Source: Flagellimonas sp. S3867
Lineage (GTDB): Bacteria; Bacteroidota; Bacteroidia; Flavobacteriales; Flavobacteriaceae
Direction: 5' to 3'
Length of the DNA: 64,000 nucleotides
Assembly: GCF_014698935.1 (NCBI RefSeq)
Contig: NZ_JACVMN010000002.1
Coordinates: 310,001-374,000 of the forward strand
The number at the start of each line of letters is the position of its first letter. Within the stretch, counting starts at the first letter, position 1. The notes below the pieces were generated by a model. That model ran no database searches, was not told where the DNA came from, and was given only the letters and a program-made list of their open reading frames with translations. Below are positions 23,535 through 32,214 of this stretch, one piece after another. Both the position numbers and the translations under genes were made by a program.

Positions 23535-25607
23535 ATGAAAAAGTATATCGTTTTTTCTGTGCTGTCACTTTTTATGGCAGTCTCACAAGCACAAATAGAT
23601 AGAAGCAAACAGCCTAAACCAGGTCCTGCTCCTGAAATTAATTTGCAAGAACCAGCACGTTTTGAGCTCAATAATGGACTAAAGGTAATGGTGGTAGAAA
23701 ATCACAAGTTACCAAGGGTTTCCATGACGTTGACCATTGATAATCCTCCTATTTTACAAGGCAACAAAGCAGGGGTGTCTGATTTGACATCAACCTTGTT
23801 GGGAAAAGGGTCAAAATCCATTTCCAAAGACGATTTTAATGAAGAAGTAGACTTTTTAGGTGCCAATATCAGTTTCAGCGACCAAAGCGCTTCCGCTAGT
23901 TGTCTTTCAAAATATTTTCCTAGAATTCTGGAATTAATGGCCGATGCTGCCTTAAATCCAAACTTTACCCAAGAAGAATTTGATAAGGAAAAGGATAGAA
24001 TAATTACCGGAATCAAATCACAAGAAAAAGATGTTTCGGCAATAGCAGATCGCGTTCAATTGGCCCTGGCCTATGGAAAAGGCCATCCCTTTGGCGAAAT
24101 TACTTCTGAAGAGACTGTGAACAATGTGACTTTAGCGGATGTTGAGAAACATTACAGGGATTACTTTGTTCCGGCCAATGCCTATTTGGTGATTATTGGT
24201 GATGTTGAGTTCGAAAATGCCAAAGAATTGGTAACAACTCACTTCACACCCTGGTCCAAAGCAGTACCCCCTTCTTTCAGTTATTCCCAGCCAACAGATG
24301 CGCAATACACGCAAATCAATTTTGTTGATGTTCCCAATGCCGTGCAATCTGAAGTTGTGGTGCAGAACATCACCAATCTTAAAATGAAGGACGAGGATTA
24401 TTTAGATGCCCTTTTGGCCAATCGGATTTTAGGAGGTGGTTCACAAGCAAGGTTGTTTAAAAATCTGCGAGAGGACAAGGGATATACCTATGGATCATAT
24501 TCCGGAATTCGGGCCAATAAATACAGTCCTATGCGATTTAGTGCCTCAGCCCAAGTCAGGAATATGGTTACCGATAGTTCGGTGGTCGAAATTTTAAAGG
24601 AGATAGATAAAATTGTTTCCGAACCGGTAACTCCCGAGGAGTTGACCAATGCAAAGGCCAAATACGCCGGAAGCTTTGTTATGGCCCTTGAAAACCCATC
24701 CACTATTGCCAATTATGCGCTTAATATAGAAACCGAAGGGCTATCCAAAGATTTCTACAAAACATATTTGGAGCGCATTGAAGCGGTAAGCGCGGAAGAC
24801 GTACAAAAAGCCGCTCAAAAGTACTTTTCCACCAAGAACGCCAGAGTTGTGGTTACAGGAAAAGGAAGTGAGGTTTTGAAAAATCTGGAAAAAGTTGATT
24901 TTAATGGCAAAAAGGTTCCCGTTTTGTTTTATGACAAGCAGGCCGGTAAAACTGAAAAACCAGATTACGATGCCGCTGTTCCAGATGGGGTAACCGTGGA
25001 ATCCATTCTCCAGAAATACATCGCTGCCATTGGCGGACAAGCAAAATTGGAAGGGGTGGAATCTTATTCGATGTCGGCCGAAGCCGAAATGCAAGGGATG
25101 AAACTTGAGTTGGAGTTGAAAAAAACCTCCAAGGATCAATTTATGCAAGATCTAAAAGTGATGGGGAATTCCATGCAAAAACAAGTTTTGGATGGAGATA
25201 AAGGATATATGGTTGCTCAAGGACAACGAAACGATCTATCTCCCGAAGAGATTGAGCGCATCAAGGAAGAATCCGCAGCCTTTCCAGAACTTAACTATTT
25301 AGCTGCCGGAAACATTGCATTGGAAGGCGTTGAAACTGTTGGCGATAAAAAAGCCTATAAGCTGAAAATTACCGATAAGAAATCAGCATTTTATGACACT
25401 GAAACCGGGCTCAAACTTCAGGAAGTAAGTGTTGAGGAGGTACAGGGTCAACAAATGAACAATACGGTTACGCTGGATGACTACCAAGAAGTGTCGGGAA
25501 TTAAATTTCCGTTCAGTCTCACCCAAACCATGGGTCCACAAAGTTTTGAATTTGTAGTAAAGGAAATCAAGGTCAACGAAGGTGTGAGCCCTTCCGATTT
25601 TGAATAG
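23535..25607 (+). CDS. Non-catalytic M16 peptidase partner with C-terminal extension
   Basis: A 690-residue protein: signal peptide (to residue ~19), then two M16 domains (~35-450). At the place of HxxEH it reads LTSTLLGKGSKS, so zinc binding is lost, while the R/Y substrate-holding region of inactive M16B subunits is kept (LFKNLREDKGYTYGSYSGIR). After residue ~475 there is an added ~215-residue domain starting SILQKYIAAIGGQAKLEGV and rich in beta strands, reminiscent of LolA-like outer-membrane lipoprotein carriers. Co-translated with the active subunit. Confidence 0.92.
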   Translation: MKKYIVFSVLSLFMAVSQAQIDRSKQPKPGPAPEINLQEPARFELNNGLKVMVVENHKLPRVSMTLTIDNPPILQGNKAGVSDLTSTLLGKGSKSISKDDFNEEVDFLGANISFSDQSASASCLSKYFPRILELMADAALNPNFTQEEFDKEKDRIITGIKSQEKDVSAIADRVQLALAYGKGHPFGEITSEETVNNVTLADVEKHYRDYFVPANAYLVIIGDVEFENAKELVTTHFTPWSKAVPPSFSYSQPTDAQYTQINFVDVPNAVQSEVVVQNITNLKMKDEDYLDALLANRILGGGSQARLFKNLREDKGYTYGSYSGIRANKYSPMRFSASAQVRNMVTDSSVVEILKEIDKIVSEPVTPEELTNAKAKYAGSFVMALENPSTIANYALNIETEGLSKDFYKTYLERIEAVSAEDVQKAAQKYFSTKNARVVVTGKGSEVLKNLEKVDFNGKKVPVLFYDKQAGKTEKPDYDAAVPDGVTVESILQKYIAAIGGQAKLEGVESYSMSAEAEMQGMKLELELKKTSKDQFMQDLKVMGNSMQKQVLDGDKGYMVAQGQRNDLSPEEIERIKEESAAFPELNYLAAGNIALEGVETVGDKKAYKLKITDKKSAFYDTETGLKLQEVSVEEVQGQQMNNTVTLDDYQEVSGIKFPFSLTQTMGPQSFEFVVKEIKVNEGVSPSDFE

Positions 25608-25622
25608 AGGATTATTATGAAG

Positions 25623-25660
25623 AACAAAAAGGGCACCATTTAAATGGTGCCCTTTTTGTT
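25623..25660. terminator. Strong bidirectional terminator
   Basis: An 18-base perfect stem (25623-25640 with 25643-25660), loop TA, with A-run and T-run built in. It serves the M16 pair (plus) and the TonB receptor (minus). Confidence 0.9.
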
Positions 25661-25709
25661 TACGCCTGTTAATTATCACATATTTTATGGGTTATGAAGA
25701 CCGGAACAA

Positions 25710-27821
25710 CTAAAAACTATATTGTACAAAAGCTGAAAAATTCCGGCCTGGGTCGTTTATCGGGACCCTTCCAAAATCTGCTTGGTTGACAAAGGAAAAG
25801 TTCAAGTGGTTGTTATAGGTTTTGTCCAGAATGTTCAGTGCTGCCAAGCCTAATGTCATGTGTTTAAAAGGTTTAGTTCCAAAACGAAAATCAAGAATGC
25901 CATAACCATCAGTGACCTGTTCTCCGAAGGAGGAGGCTATTTCAGATTGTTCGGAAGTGAGGGTGTAGGTTGTCCTCGCCCAAATTTTCTCCCTTTCATA
26001 CCCTAAATTAAAACGGGTCACCAAAGGTGGAGTCAAGGGAAGTGCTTCATCTAAATCTTCATTTTTGGTGTATACATAGGAAATTTCAGTCTTTAAATTG
26101 AAATCTTCTAAAAAATGTAGCTCTCCAAAGACCTCAAAACCTGTTTTATAAGCTTCGTCCACGTTCACAAACCTCTTCACTTCTTGAGGTTGGGCCATGG
26201 GCATGTATTTCTTCTGCAATGATTCATCGATCAAAGGGGCGATATAGTTGTCGTAAAAAGAATAATAGGCGGATGCCCCATAATCAACCCTATCCAAAAA
26301 TGAATTATCAAATGTTTTTTTGGCTTTAATCCCCAATTCAAATTGGTTGTTGACCTCTGCGTCCAAAAACGGATTTCCGACATGTTCATAAGGGTCTTGC
26401 CCCACATTGAAATGATTAATGAACCTTTCAACCATATTGGCAGATCGCACTCCCCGGCCATATGCAACTTCAAACAAGATATCTGGCGTTGCCATGTATT
26501 TCATGGATGCTGTGGCGCTGAAGTTATTTTCGGTACGGCTGTCCAGATCTGGATAAAGTGCATTAAAATCATCATCAGCGGCATTGATTTCCGATCTTAC
26601 CAAATCATAACGAAAACCTACATTGAGCAACAGTTTTTCCGCCAACGGATATTTTCCTTCCACAAAAACTCCATAATCATCTATCCTGGAATCTTGCCAT
26701 ACATTATCAACAAATTCCATTGGACTTGGCAGTGGATCTCCGTTCATATTGAGTTTTACCAAACGTACCCGTTCACCTTCTCTACCCACTGAAAAAGCAT
26801 CCACTCCGGTAAACAGTTTAAAATCTGTGCTTGGCTCCCACTCAAGCTCAATCCTTCCACCAATTGTGGTTGCATCCACAGTGGAAACTGCATCTATGCG
26901 ATTAAAACTTGGTCTTAAGGTATTGGACATAATATGATCTACCTTTGAATAGTATGTTTTAACACTCATCTGTTTGAGCGCTCCTTCCGATGTTTCCAAT
27001 TTATAGTCCAAAGAGGTCACTGTACTATTGTCCTCATCTGTATCCATGGGTAAACCAGCGTGCATCACATCCCTACCATAAGATTGCCTGAACTCTACCT
27101 GGAAACGTTGTTTCTCATTTGGATTATATCCAACTTCAACTCCGTAGTCCGTACTCTTGAAAGAGGAAGGTATTTCGTTTCCATCTCCGTCCTCATAGTT
27201 CCCAAAATCTCGATAACCAAGGTTCAGGTTTACATCGAAATCCTCGTGTACATATTTCACATTAGCAAGGGTGGTAATAGAGTTCCCATTGCTTTCATCT
27301 CCAAAATTTACCTTTCCATGGTATCCTTTTTCTCCTTTTTCGGTTTCATGGGTAACAAGGTTTACAACCCCGCCAAAAGTTGCGCCAAATCTAAAAGTGT
27401 ATGGGCCTTTGACCACCTCAATACGTTCAATCTCTTCAGGTATAACATGCGTTGTAATGGGATCCATTCGGTTTGGACACGCATGCATCACCTTGGTTCC
27501 CCCGTTAAATTGAATGTTCAATTGTTCGTATTGCGAGGCTCTAAAAGATGGATCTATGGCATAATTTCCACGTTTGATCAAAGAGAACCCGTTTATGTCC
27601 TTAAAAAGGTCCGCCACGTTCTTTGGTTGGACAATTTTTTTGGAATGTTCACTTTCCACCATTGAAAAAACTGGATCTGATTTATTTTCTCCCTCTACTA
27701 CGACTTCATTTAATTTAACCGTTTTTTGGATGAGGGAATCTTGCGCGTTTTCAACTTGCGCGTAGGACACACTGGTCCCAAAAAACAAAACCAAAAGTTT
27801 TATTATTGTAAAATTTTTCAT
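25710..27821 (-). CDS. OprC/NosA-like TonB-dependent receptor, probably for copper
   Basis: A 703-residue outer-membrane receptor: signal peptide to residue ~21, plug domain (~38-160) and barrel ending FSAFVQYSF. The plug contains MHACPNRMDP, with Cys115 and Met119 in the C-x-x-x-M arrangement that binds copper in Pseudomonas OprC; the barrel contains VDHIMSN, with His296-x-Met298, matching the HxM half of that site. DVMHAGLPMD (residue ~252) adds further His and Met. Copper import is thus well supported by motif, not tested. The upstream gene on the same strand encodes a Cys/Met protein. Confidence 0.88.
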   Translation of the reverse strand: MKNFTIIKLLVLFFGTSVSYAQVENAQDSLIQKTVKLNEVVVEGENKSDPVFSMVESEHSKKIVQPKNVADLFKDINGFSLIKRGNYAIDPSFRASQYEQLNIQFNGGTKVMHACPNRMDPITTHVIPEEIERIEVVKGPYTFRFGATFGGVVNLVTHETEKGEKGYHGKVNFGDESNGNSITTLANVKYVHEDFDVNLNLGYRDFGNYEDGDGNEIPSSFKSTDYGVEVGYNPNEKQRFQVEFRQSYGRDVMHAGLPMDTDEDNSTVTSLDYKLETSEGALKQMSVKTYYSKVDHIMSNTLRPSFNRIDAVSTVDATTIGGRIELEWEPSTDFKLFTGVDAFSVGREGERVRLVKLNMNGDPLPSPMEFVDNVWQDSRIDDYGVFVEGKYPLAEKLLLNVGFRYDLVRSEINAADDDFNALYPDLDSRTENNFSATASMKYMATPDILFEVAYGRGVRSANMVERFINHFNVGQDPYEHVGNPFLDAEVNNQFELGIKAKKTFDNSFLDRVDYGASAYYSFYDNYIAPLIDESLQKKYMPMAQPQEVKRFVNVDEAYKTGFEVFGELHFLEDFNLKTEISYVYTKNEDLDEALPLTPPLVTRFNLGYEREKIWARTTYTLTSEQSEIASSFGEQVTDGYGILDFRFGTKPFKHMTLGLAALNILDKTYNNHLNFSFVNQADFGRVPINDPGRNFSAFVQYSF

Positions 27822-27851
27822 TTTTGATTTAATATTTAAGGTTATACCGAT

Positions 27852-27874
27852 GCGGTCAATAATTTGACAACCGC
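27852..27874 (-). other. Hairpin between the Cys/Met gene and the receptor gene
   Basis: GCGGT (27852-27856) pairs with ACCGC (27870-27874), nested within AAGGTT (27837-27842) and AACCTT (27886-27891). No T-run follows; an intercistronic stem that could tune the ratio of the two gene products. Confidence 0.35.
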
Positions 27875-27889
27875 TTTTTATGTAAAACC

Positions 27890-28273
27890 TTAAACAGTAG
27901 GAGGTTTGTAAGAGGATGAAGTGAAGTTATAGGAATAGTTATTGGTATAGTGAAAGTATGTCCGTTCAACTTCTTTTACACTTGATATAATATAGTTTTG
28001 GGGTTCTTCAAAAAAGACCAAAACTTGTTCCCATCCTATTGCCGGCATTGGAAGCTCATTGTCCTCATTTTGGGTCGACAACATTTTTGACAGCATACAT
28101 TTACCATCACAATTAAGCTCAGGCTTGTCTTTGTTCTCACAAAGCCTTTCGATAAACCCATCCCGGTCAATGCTGTAATACACGTACATTGAAGAAAACC
28201 GGAGGTTGCTCATCAAAATCAAGACTATTAGAAATAGTGAAAAAACAAGCGATTTGGAGTCGTTTTTGGTCAA
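27890..28273 (-). CDS. Small membrane-anchored protein with C-x3-C-M motif
   Basis: A 127-residue protein that starts with TTG at 28273 (an in-frame stop lies upstream and no suitable ATG follows). One hydrophobic helix (residues ~8-26) is followed by an extracytoplasmic part containing LCENKDKPELNCDGKCMLSKML, that is, three Cys and two Met close together (residues ~44-66), a likely metal-binding stretch. It heads the operon with the copper-type TonB receptor 68 bases on, so a part in copper delivery or sensing is inferred. Family name not known to me. Confidence 0.75.
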   Translation of the reverse strand: MTKNDSKSLVFSLFLIVLILMSNLRFSSMYVYYSIDRDGFIERLCENKDKPELNCDGKCMLSKMLSTQNEDNELPMPAIGWEQVLVFFEEPQNYIISSVKEVERTYFHYTNNYSYNFTSSSYKPPTV

Positions 28274-28291
28274 TGGCCTATTTTTGAATCA

Positions 28292-28338
28292 CAAAATTAA
28301 TGATTCCTCATCTACAAAAGCTGACAAGAGTCAGCTTT
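28292..28338 (-). promoter_or_regulatory. Promoter and palindromic operator of the copper-type locus
   Basis: TAATTTTG at 28292-28299 (minus strand) matches TAnnTTTG, 19 bases before the TTG start. A perfect inverted repeat AAAGCTGAC-AAGA-GTCAGCTTT occupies 28317-28338, just where the -33 region should be, and lies between this promoter and the divergent one at 28394. It looks like a binding site for a dimeric regulator. Confidence 0.5.
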
Positions 28339-28393
28339 GAAAATAAAATGAAGGTATTACATTGGAACACGACAAAGATTCGATTGCAATATC

Positions 28394-28401
28394 TAAATTT
28401 G
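28394..28401 (+). promoter_or_regulatory. Predicted -7 element of the lipoprotein gene
   Basis: TAAATTTG, 18 bases before the ATG at 28419. It excludes the further-upstream TTG (28362) as start. Confidence 0.6.
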
Positions 28402-28418
28402 TGTCCAATTTCTATATC

Positions 28419-28844
28419 ATGAAAAAAATTATCTCTTTCTCGTTTTTGGTACTTTCCTTAGCACTTTTCTCTTGCAAACAGGAAAAAAAGAATGATAAAT
28501 CCCCAACACAAATGGAACAAGTAATGGCAATTCACGACGAGGTCATGCCCAAAATGGGAAAACTTGGAAAACTTGTAGGTGAGCTAAAAAGCAAGGTGGA
28601 TACCACGGCCACTAGTTTGCAACATGAAGCAGCCATGAAAGATCTTCAGGCCGCCAACGAATCCATGATGGATTGGATGATGAATTTTGGGGAACGCTTT
28701 GATTCGGAAGAGATATTGGATGGAAAAGCACTTTCCGAACAAAAGCAGCAATGGCTAAATGAAGAAGAGGCAAAAGTAAAAGCGCTTCGTGAACAGATCA
28801 ACTCCAGTATTGAAAAAGCGGAAGCACTTTTGGCCATAGAATAA
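28419..28844 (+). CDS. Lipoprotein with coiled-coil, Met-rich
   Basis: From the ATG at 28419 the protein has 141 residues: signal MKKIISFSFLVLSLALFSC (lipid Cys at 19), then a charged alpha-helical body (QMEQVMAIHDEVMPKMGKLGKL; AANESMMDWMMNFGERF; EAKVKALREQINSSIEKAEA). Eleven or so Met lie along it. The upstream TTG at 28362 is unlikely because a -7 element lies after it. It is divergent from the copper-type operon and shares its control region, so a metal-related envelope role is possible but unproven. Confidence 0.8.
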   Translation: MKKIISFSFLVLSLALFSCKQEKKNDKSPTQMEQVMAIHDEVMPKMGKLGKLVGELKSKVDTTATSLQHEAAMKDLQAANESMMDWMMNFGERFDSEEILDGKALSEQKQQWLNEEEAKVKALREQINSSIEKAEALLAIE

Positions 28845-28856
28845 CCAAATTTTTCA

Positions 28857-28872
28857 TCGGAAAGTTTTCCGA
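28857..28872. promoter_or_regulatory. 16-base perfect palindrome downstream of the lipoprotein gene
   Basis: TCGGAAA-GT-TTTCCGA. It may form a short terminator-like hairpin (no T-run) or be a regulator site together with the direct repeats just after it. Confidence 0.35.
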
Positions 28873-28892
28873 CAACATTGGTCTTGCGCGAC

Positions 28893-28923
28893 ATAGGTCA
28901 ATCCAAATGCGTGATAGGTCAAT
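28893..28923 (+). promoter_or_regulatory. Direct repeat, LytTR-like, upstream of DUF1963 gene
   Basis: ATAGGTCAAT occurs at 28893-28902 and again at 28914-28923, a period of exactly 21 bases (two helical turns). Nine-base repeats with a 12-base spacer are the layout bound by LytTR response regulators, whose consensus it matches at about seven of nine positions. The DUF1963 start is 63 bases downstream. Confidence 0.4.
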
Positions 28924-28985
28924 TGAAGTCCCTTGGCATATAGGTTGCTTTTTAATTTCAACAGAAGTAATCTTAAAGTCTGACT

Positions 28986-29813
28986 ATGTCACCCTACAAA
29001 AAAACAAGAGGGATTCTAGATCAATTTCTGAAAACTCATAAGTTGGAAGAACATGCAAAAAAACTTCACGAAAAACTGCACAACTATCTGGCTTATTCCA
29101 AAACAGCTATAAAAGATGAGTCTAACGTCCCATTGGGCACATGTAAAATTTATGGCTTACCGCACCTACCAGATTCCATTGCATTTCCAGAAGGCTGTCT
29201 GTTTATAGCCCAACTGAATTGTTGCCAATTAAAACCTTTTGAAGAAAGATATTCGGTAATTCCGGAAAAGGGTATCATCTATCTCTTTACCGATGATTTT
29301 TGCCAAGCCAAATGTTTTTATTATGATGGCCCTTTAGAAGCTTTAAAGGTAACTCCATATCCAGAACAAGAAGAAATGCCTTATGGTTTTGAGTTGGCAT
29401 TAAAAGATGCCGTTACCATACATTTTGATAAAGATGACCAATTCACGGTATTGAGAGAAGGCATTTATGAGGAGCTTTTAGGTGATAAATGTCATGAGCT
29501 ATTCAAAGAACTGGAAAGCGCTTTGGGTGTTAAAATCAAAATGTGTCCTGATTTTAACAACCATTACCTAATTAACAATTTTATTTTTGGCGAACCCCGT
29601 TTTTGGCAAGATGAATACGGCGGTGGTGGATATGAAGAAGACTTTGAAGACGAGGATGGTGAAGGCAGCTATCAAGTCTATGACCCATTCTACGATACGC
29701 TTTTTTGCATGGATTACGGAGAAGGTAACCTCAACTTTTTTGCCACGCAAAGTCCATTGGACATGACCAAGGATTTAAACGGGCAAATTGTTTGTATGTA
29801 TTCAGGCACATAA
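28986..29813 (+). CDS. DUF1963 family protein
   Basis: A 275-residue cytoplasmic protein matching DUF1963: LPHLPDSIAFPEGCLFIAQLNC near residue 60, GIIYLFTDDF near residue 98, and a C-terminal LNFFATQSPLDMTKDLNG. A Gly/Asp/Glu-rich stretch lies at residues ~213-232. Members are often SMI1/YwqG-like proteins of unknown role. Candidate regulator repeats lie upstream (28893-28923). Confidence 0.82.
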   Translation: MSPYKKTRGILDQFLKTHKLEEHAKKLHEKLHNYLAYSKTAIKDESNVPLGTCKIYGLPHLPDSIAFPEGCLFIAQLNCCQLKPFEERYSVIPEKGIIYLFTDDFCQAKCFYYDGPLEALKVTPYPEQEEMPYGFELALKDAVTIHFDKDDQFTVLREGIYEELLGDKCHELFKELESALGVKIKMCPDFNNHYLINNFIFGEPRFWQDEYGGGGYEEDFEDEDGEGSYQVYDPFYDTLFCMDYGEGNLNFFATQSPLDMTKDLNGQIVCMYSGT

Positions 29814-29835
29814 CTTTTTCGATTAATACAAACTA

Positions 29836-30393
29836 TTATTTCTTCCAACGCAAGGTTTCCATAATCCTTTGGATATCATTTTGGAGGTAGGCCGCTGCCG
29901 GCAATATGGAATCGAAATTCGGTTTGGCATAAAAATACAGGGAACCGGTCACAAAATGGTTGGTACTATCAGTGACATAAAATTGCGACTGTGAAGCAGC
30001 ATTTCCGCTGACTTCATAGAACATTCCATAAACCTGTGCCTCTTTGTTGATGAACTCCTTGGGAGAAATCCCATCTGCTTTCACCACATGCTCATAGGTA
30101 AGATTTTGCGCATCTATAAGCAACTCCCTGATATTGCCATCAACTTTTTTATAGGTAAGAAAAACGGAACCCTTCATCATTGGATAATCCAACACCAAAG
30201 AACAATCCTTATTTTCTTTTACGTTCGATAGGGTATTCATTTGGAACGAATAATCACAATTCTCATTGATTTCCCTGTACTGTGCTTCGGGATAATCGAG
30301 CCTTAGCATAGCGTTGGGTTTGGGCAATACCTCTTCTTTACATCCAACAACAAGCATTGGCAAAATCACATATATGGCAAATTTATGCTTCAT
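29836..30393 (-). CDS. gldD: Gliding motility lipoprotein GldD
   Basis: A 185-residue lipoprotein (Cys at residue 18 of MKHKFAIYVILPMLVVGC). The segment PNAMLRLDYPEAQYREI and the later NKEAQVYGMFYEVSGNAASQSQFYVTDST with FLTGSLYFYAKPN-like FVTGSLYFYAKPNFDS are characteristic of GldD, needed for gliding and type IX secretion in Flavobacterium. It overlaps gldE by 11 bases and is the last gene of mutY-ssb-gldE-gldD. Confidence 0.95.
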   Translation of the reverse strand: MKHKFAIYVILPMLVVGCKEEVLPKPNAMLRLDYPEAQYREINENCDYSFQMNTLSNVKENKDCSLVLDYPMMKGSVFLTYKKVDGNIRELLIDAQNLTYEHVVKADGISPKEFINKEAQVYGMFYEVSGNAASQSQFYVTDSTNHFVTGSLYFYAKPNFDSILPAAAYLQNDIQRIMETLRWKK

Positions 30394-31711
30394 GGGGCAG
30401 GGTTACTTTTATGCGTTTAAGTCTTTTTTTATCAAGACTTTCCACAACAAATTGATAGTTTTTGAACAAGATTTTTTCTCCTTGTTTGGGAAAACTCCCT
30501 GAAATTTCGAGCACAAAGCCTGCTATGGTTTCCGATTCTCCTTTTTGGTCTTCAAACTCTTGCTCATCTTCAATTTTTACCACTCTATAAAAATCTTTCA
30601 AGGTGGTTTTTCCATCAAAAACATAGTTGTAATCGTCCAATTTGGAAAAAATGAGGTCCTCATCATCAAATTCGTCGCTGATGTCCCCAACAATTTCTTC
30701 GATAATATCTTCTAAGGTCACAATGCCGGATGTTCCTCCATATTCATCGACTACCACAGCCAAATGGTTCTTTTTATCCTGGAACTCCAACAATAAGTCA
30801 TCCAGTTTTTTGTTCTCAGGAACAAAATAGGGTTCACGTATCAGCGGCATCCAATTGAAATTTTTTCGGTCAATATAAGGCAGTAGATCTTTTACATACA
30901 GCACCCCAAGAACATTGTCCATGTTCTCCGAAAAAACTGGAATTCGGGAATAGCCATTTTTTTTGATCTCTTCCAATACTTCAGAAAACTTCATTTCCTC
31001 ATTCAATGCGAAGATGTCTATACGCGGGCGCATCACCTGCTTGGTATCGGTGTTACCGAAGGTAACGATCCCTTCTAAAATTTTCTGTTCTTCTTTTGTT
31101 GTATCTCCTTCGGAAGCCAATTCTAAGGCTTGGGATAAATGATCTACACTCAAATTGGATTTTTGCCTTCCCAATTTTTCTTGAAGAAATCCAGTTGCCG
31201 AGCTCATTGGAGAGCTTAAAGGAGTGAATACATTATTCAACAGTTTAAGCGGAATGGACATGAAAAGTGAAAACTGGATCTTGTTTCGGCTGGCATATAT
31301 CTTTGGTAGTATTTCCCCAAACATTAAGATCAAGAAGGTTGCCACGATAACTTCCAACAGGAATCTCACCGAAACAACACCAAAAAGTGTTTGATCAACC
31401 TTTGAAAAAATAGTATTGCCTATAGCGCTGAACAATAAGACTATTCCAATATTTATGGCATTATTGGCAATAAGAATGGTGGCCAATAGTTTTTTGGGTT
31501 TAGCAAGTAATTGGACAATCCGTCTTCCGCTAGGTGAATCTTTTTCTTCAAGTTCGTTCAAATCGGTTTGGGAAAGGCCGAACAATGCCACCTCTGCTCC
31601 AGAAATCAATGCTGAACATACCAAAAGAAGTAAAAGTACAATCACTTTTATGGCGAATATACCGCTGAAGGGTGTCAAGAAAAATGCCAAACAATAGGGT
31701 TCGGGATCCAA
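30383..31711 (-). CDS. gldE: Gliding motility-associated protein GldE (CNNM/CBS-pair)
   Basis: A 442-residue membrane protein. Four hydrophobic segments in the first ~190 residues form the CNNM (DUF21) domain (CSALISGAEVALFGLSQTDLNEL near 35); the middle carries two CBS motifs (VMRPRIDIFALNE; VVVDEYGGTSGIVTLEDIIEEIVGDISDEFD); the end is a CorC/HlyC-type domain. Start is TTG at 31711, opening MDPEPYC, as in GldE proteins. It supports stability or assembly of GldD and the gliding machinery. Confidence 0.94.
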   Translation of the reverse strand: MDPEPYCLAFFLTPFSGIFAIKVIVLLLLLVCSALISGAEVALFGLSQTDLNELEEKDSPSGRRIVQLLAKPKKLLATILIANNAINIGIVLLFSAIGNTIFSKVDQTLFGVVSVRFLLEVIVATFLILMFGEILPKIYASRNKIQFSLFMSIPLKLLNNVFTPLSSPMSSATGFLQEKLGRQKSNLSVDHLSQALELASEGDTTKEEQKILEGIVTFGNTDTKQVMRPRIDIFALNEEMKFSEVLEEIKKNGYSRIPVFSENMDNVLGVLYVKDLLPYIDRKNFNWMPLIREPYFVPENKKLDDLLLEFQDKKNHLAVVVDEYGGTSGIVTLEDIIEEIVGDISDEFDDEDLIFSKLDDYNYVFDGKTTLKDFYRVVKIEDEQEFEDQKGESETIAGFVLEISGSFPKQGEKILFKNYQFVVESLDKKRLKRIKVTLPHEA

Positions 31712-31735
31712 ATTCGTATTGTTTAAACTTACTTT

Positions 31736-32191
31736 TTAGAACGGTAGATCATCATCTTGTTCTGCTTCTTCAACCGATTCGGGACCGGAAGGTTTTGCTG
31801 GTTCTTGCTGAGGGCTTGCTGCTGGAACTTGTTGGGCATGGGCCATGCTTTCCTTTTTAGTGGATAGAAAAGTGAAATCCTGTACATGTACCTCCGTGGT
31901 GTAGCGGGTATTACCATCTTCACCTTGCCATTGTCTGTTTTTTAATCTGCCTTCCACATATACTTTATCGCCTTTACTAAGGTACTTTTCACAAATTTCC
32001 GCGGCTTTGTTTCTTACTACAACATTGTGCCAATCCGTATTGGTGACTTTCTCACCGGTTTGTTTATTGGTATACGTTTCATTCGTTGCCAATGGGAACC
32101 TTGCAATGCAATTTCCTCCTTCAAAATAGTGTATTTTGACCTCGTCTCCCAAATGCCCGATCAGCATTACTTTGTTTAATGTTCCGCTCAT
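31736..32191 (-). CDS. ssb: Single-stranded DNA-binding protein
   Basis: A 151-residue SSB with an OB-fold N-terminal half (MSGTLNKVMLIGHLGDEVKI, TNTDWHNVVVRNKAAEICEKYL, KGDKVYVEGRL) and a Pro/Gln-rich linker ending in the acidic recruitment tip EQDDDLPF. Gap to gldE is 24 bases and to mutY 23 bases; same operon. Confidence 0.96.
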   Translation of the reverse strand: MSGTLNKVMLIGHLGDEVKIHYFEGGNCIARFPLATNETYTNKQTGEKVTNTDWHNVVVRNKAAEICEKYLSKGDKVYVEGRLKNRQWQGEDGNTRYTTEVHVQDFTFLSTKKESMAHAQQVPAASPQQEPAKPSGPESVEEAEQDDDLPF

Positions 32192-32214
32192 AATTTTTTA
32201 GTTAATCAAAAGTA

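Noticed and set aside
28362-28419. TTG at 28362 as start of the lipoprotein
   Set aside because: A -7 box (28394-28401) lies after it, and the signal peptide begins at the ATG at 28419.
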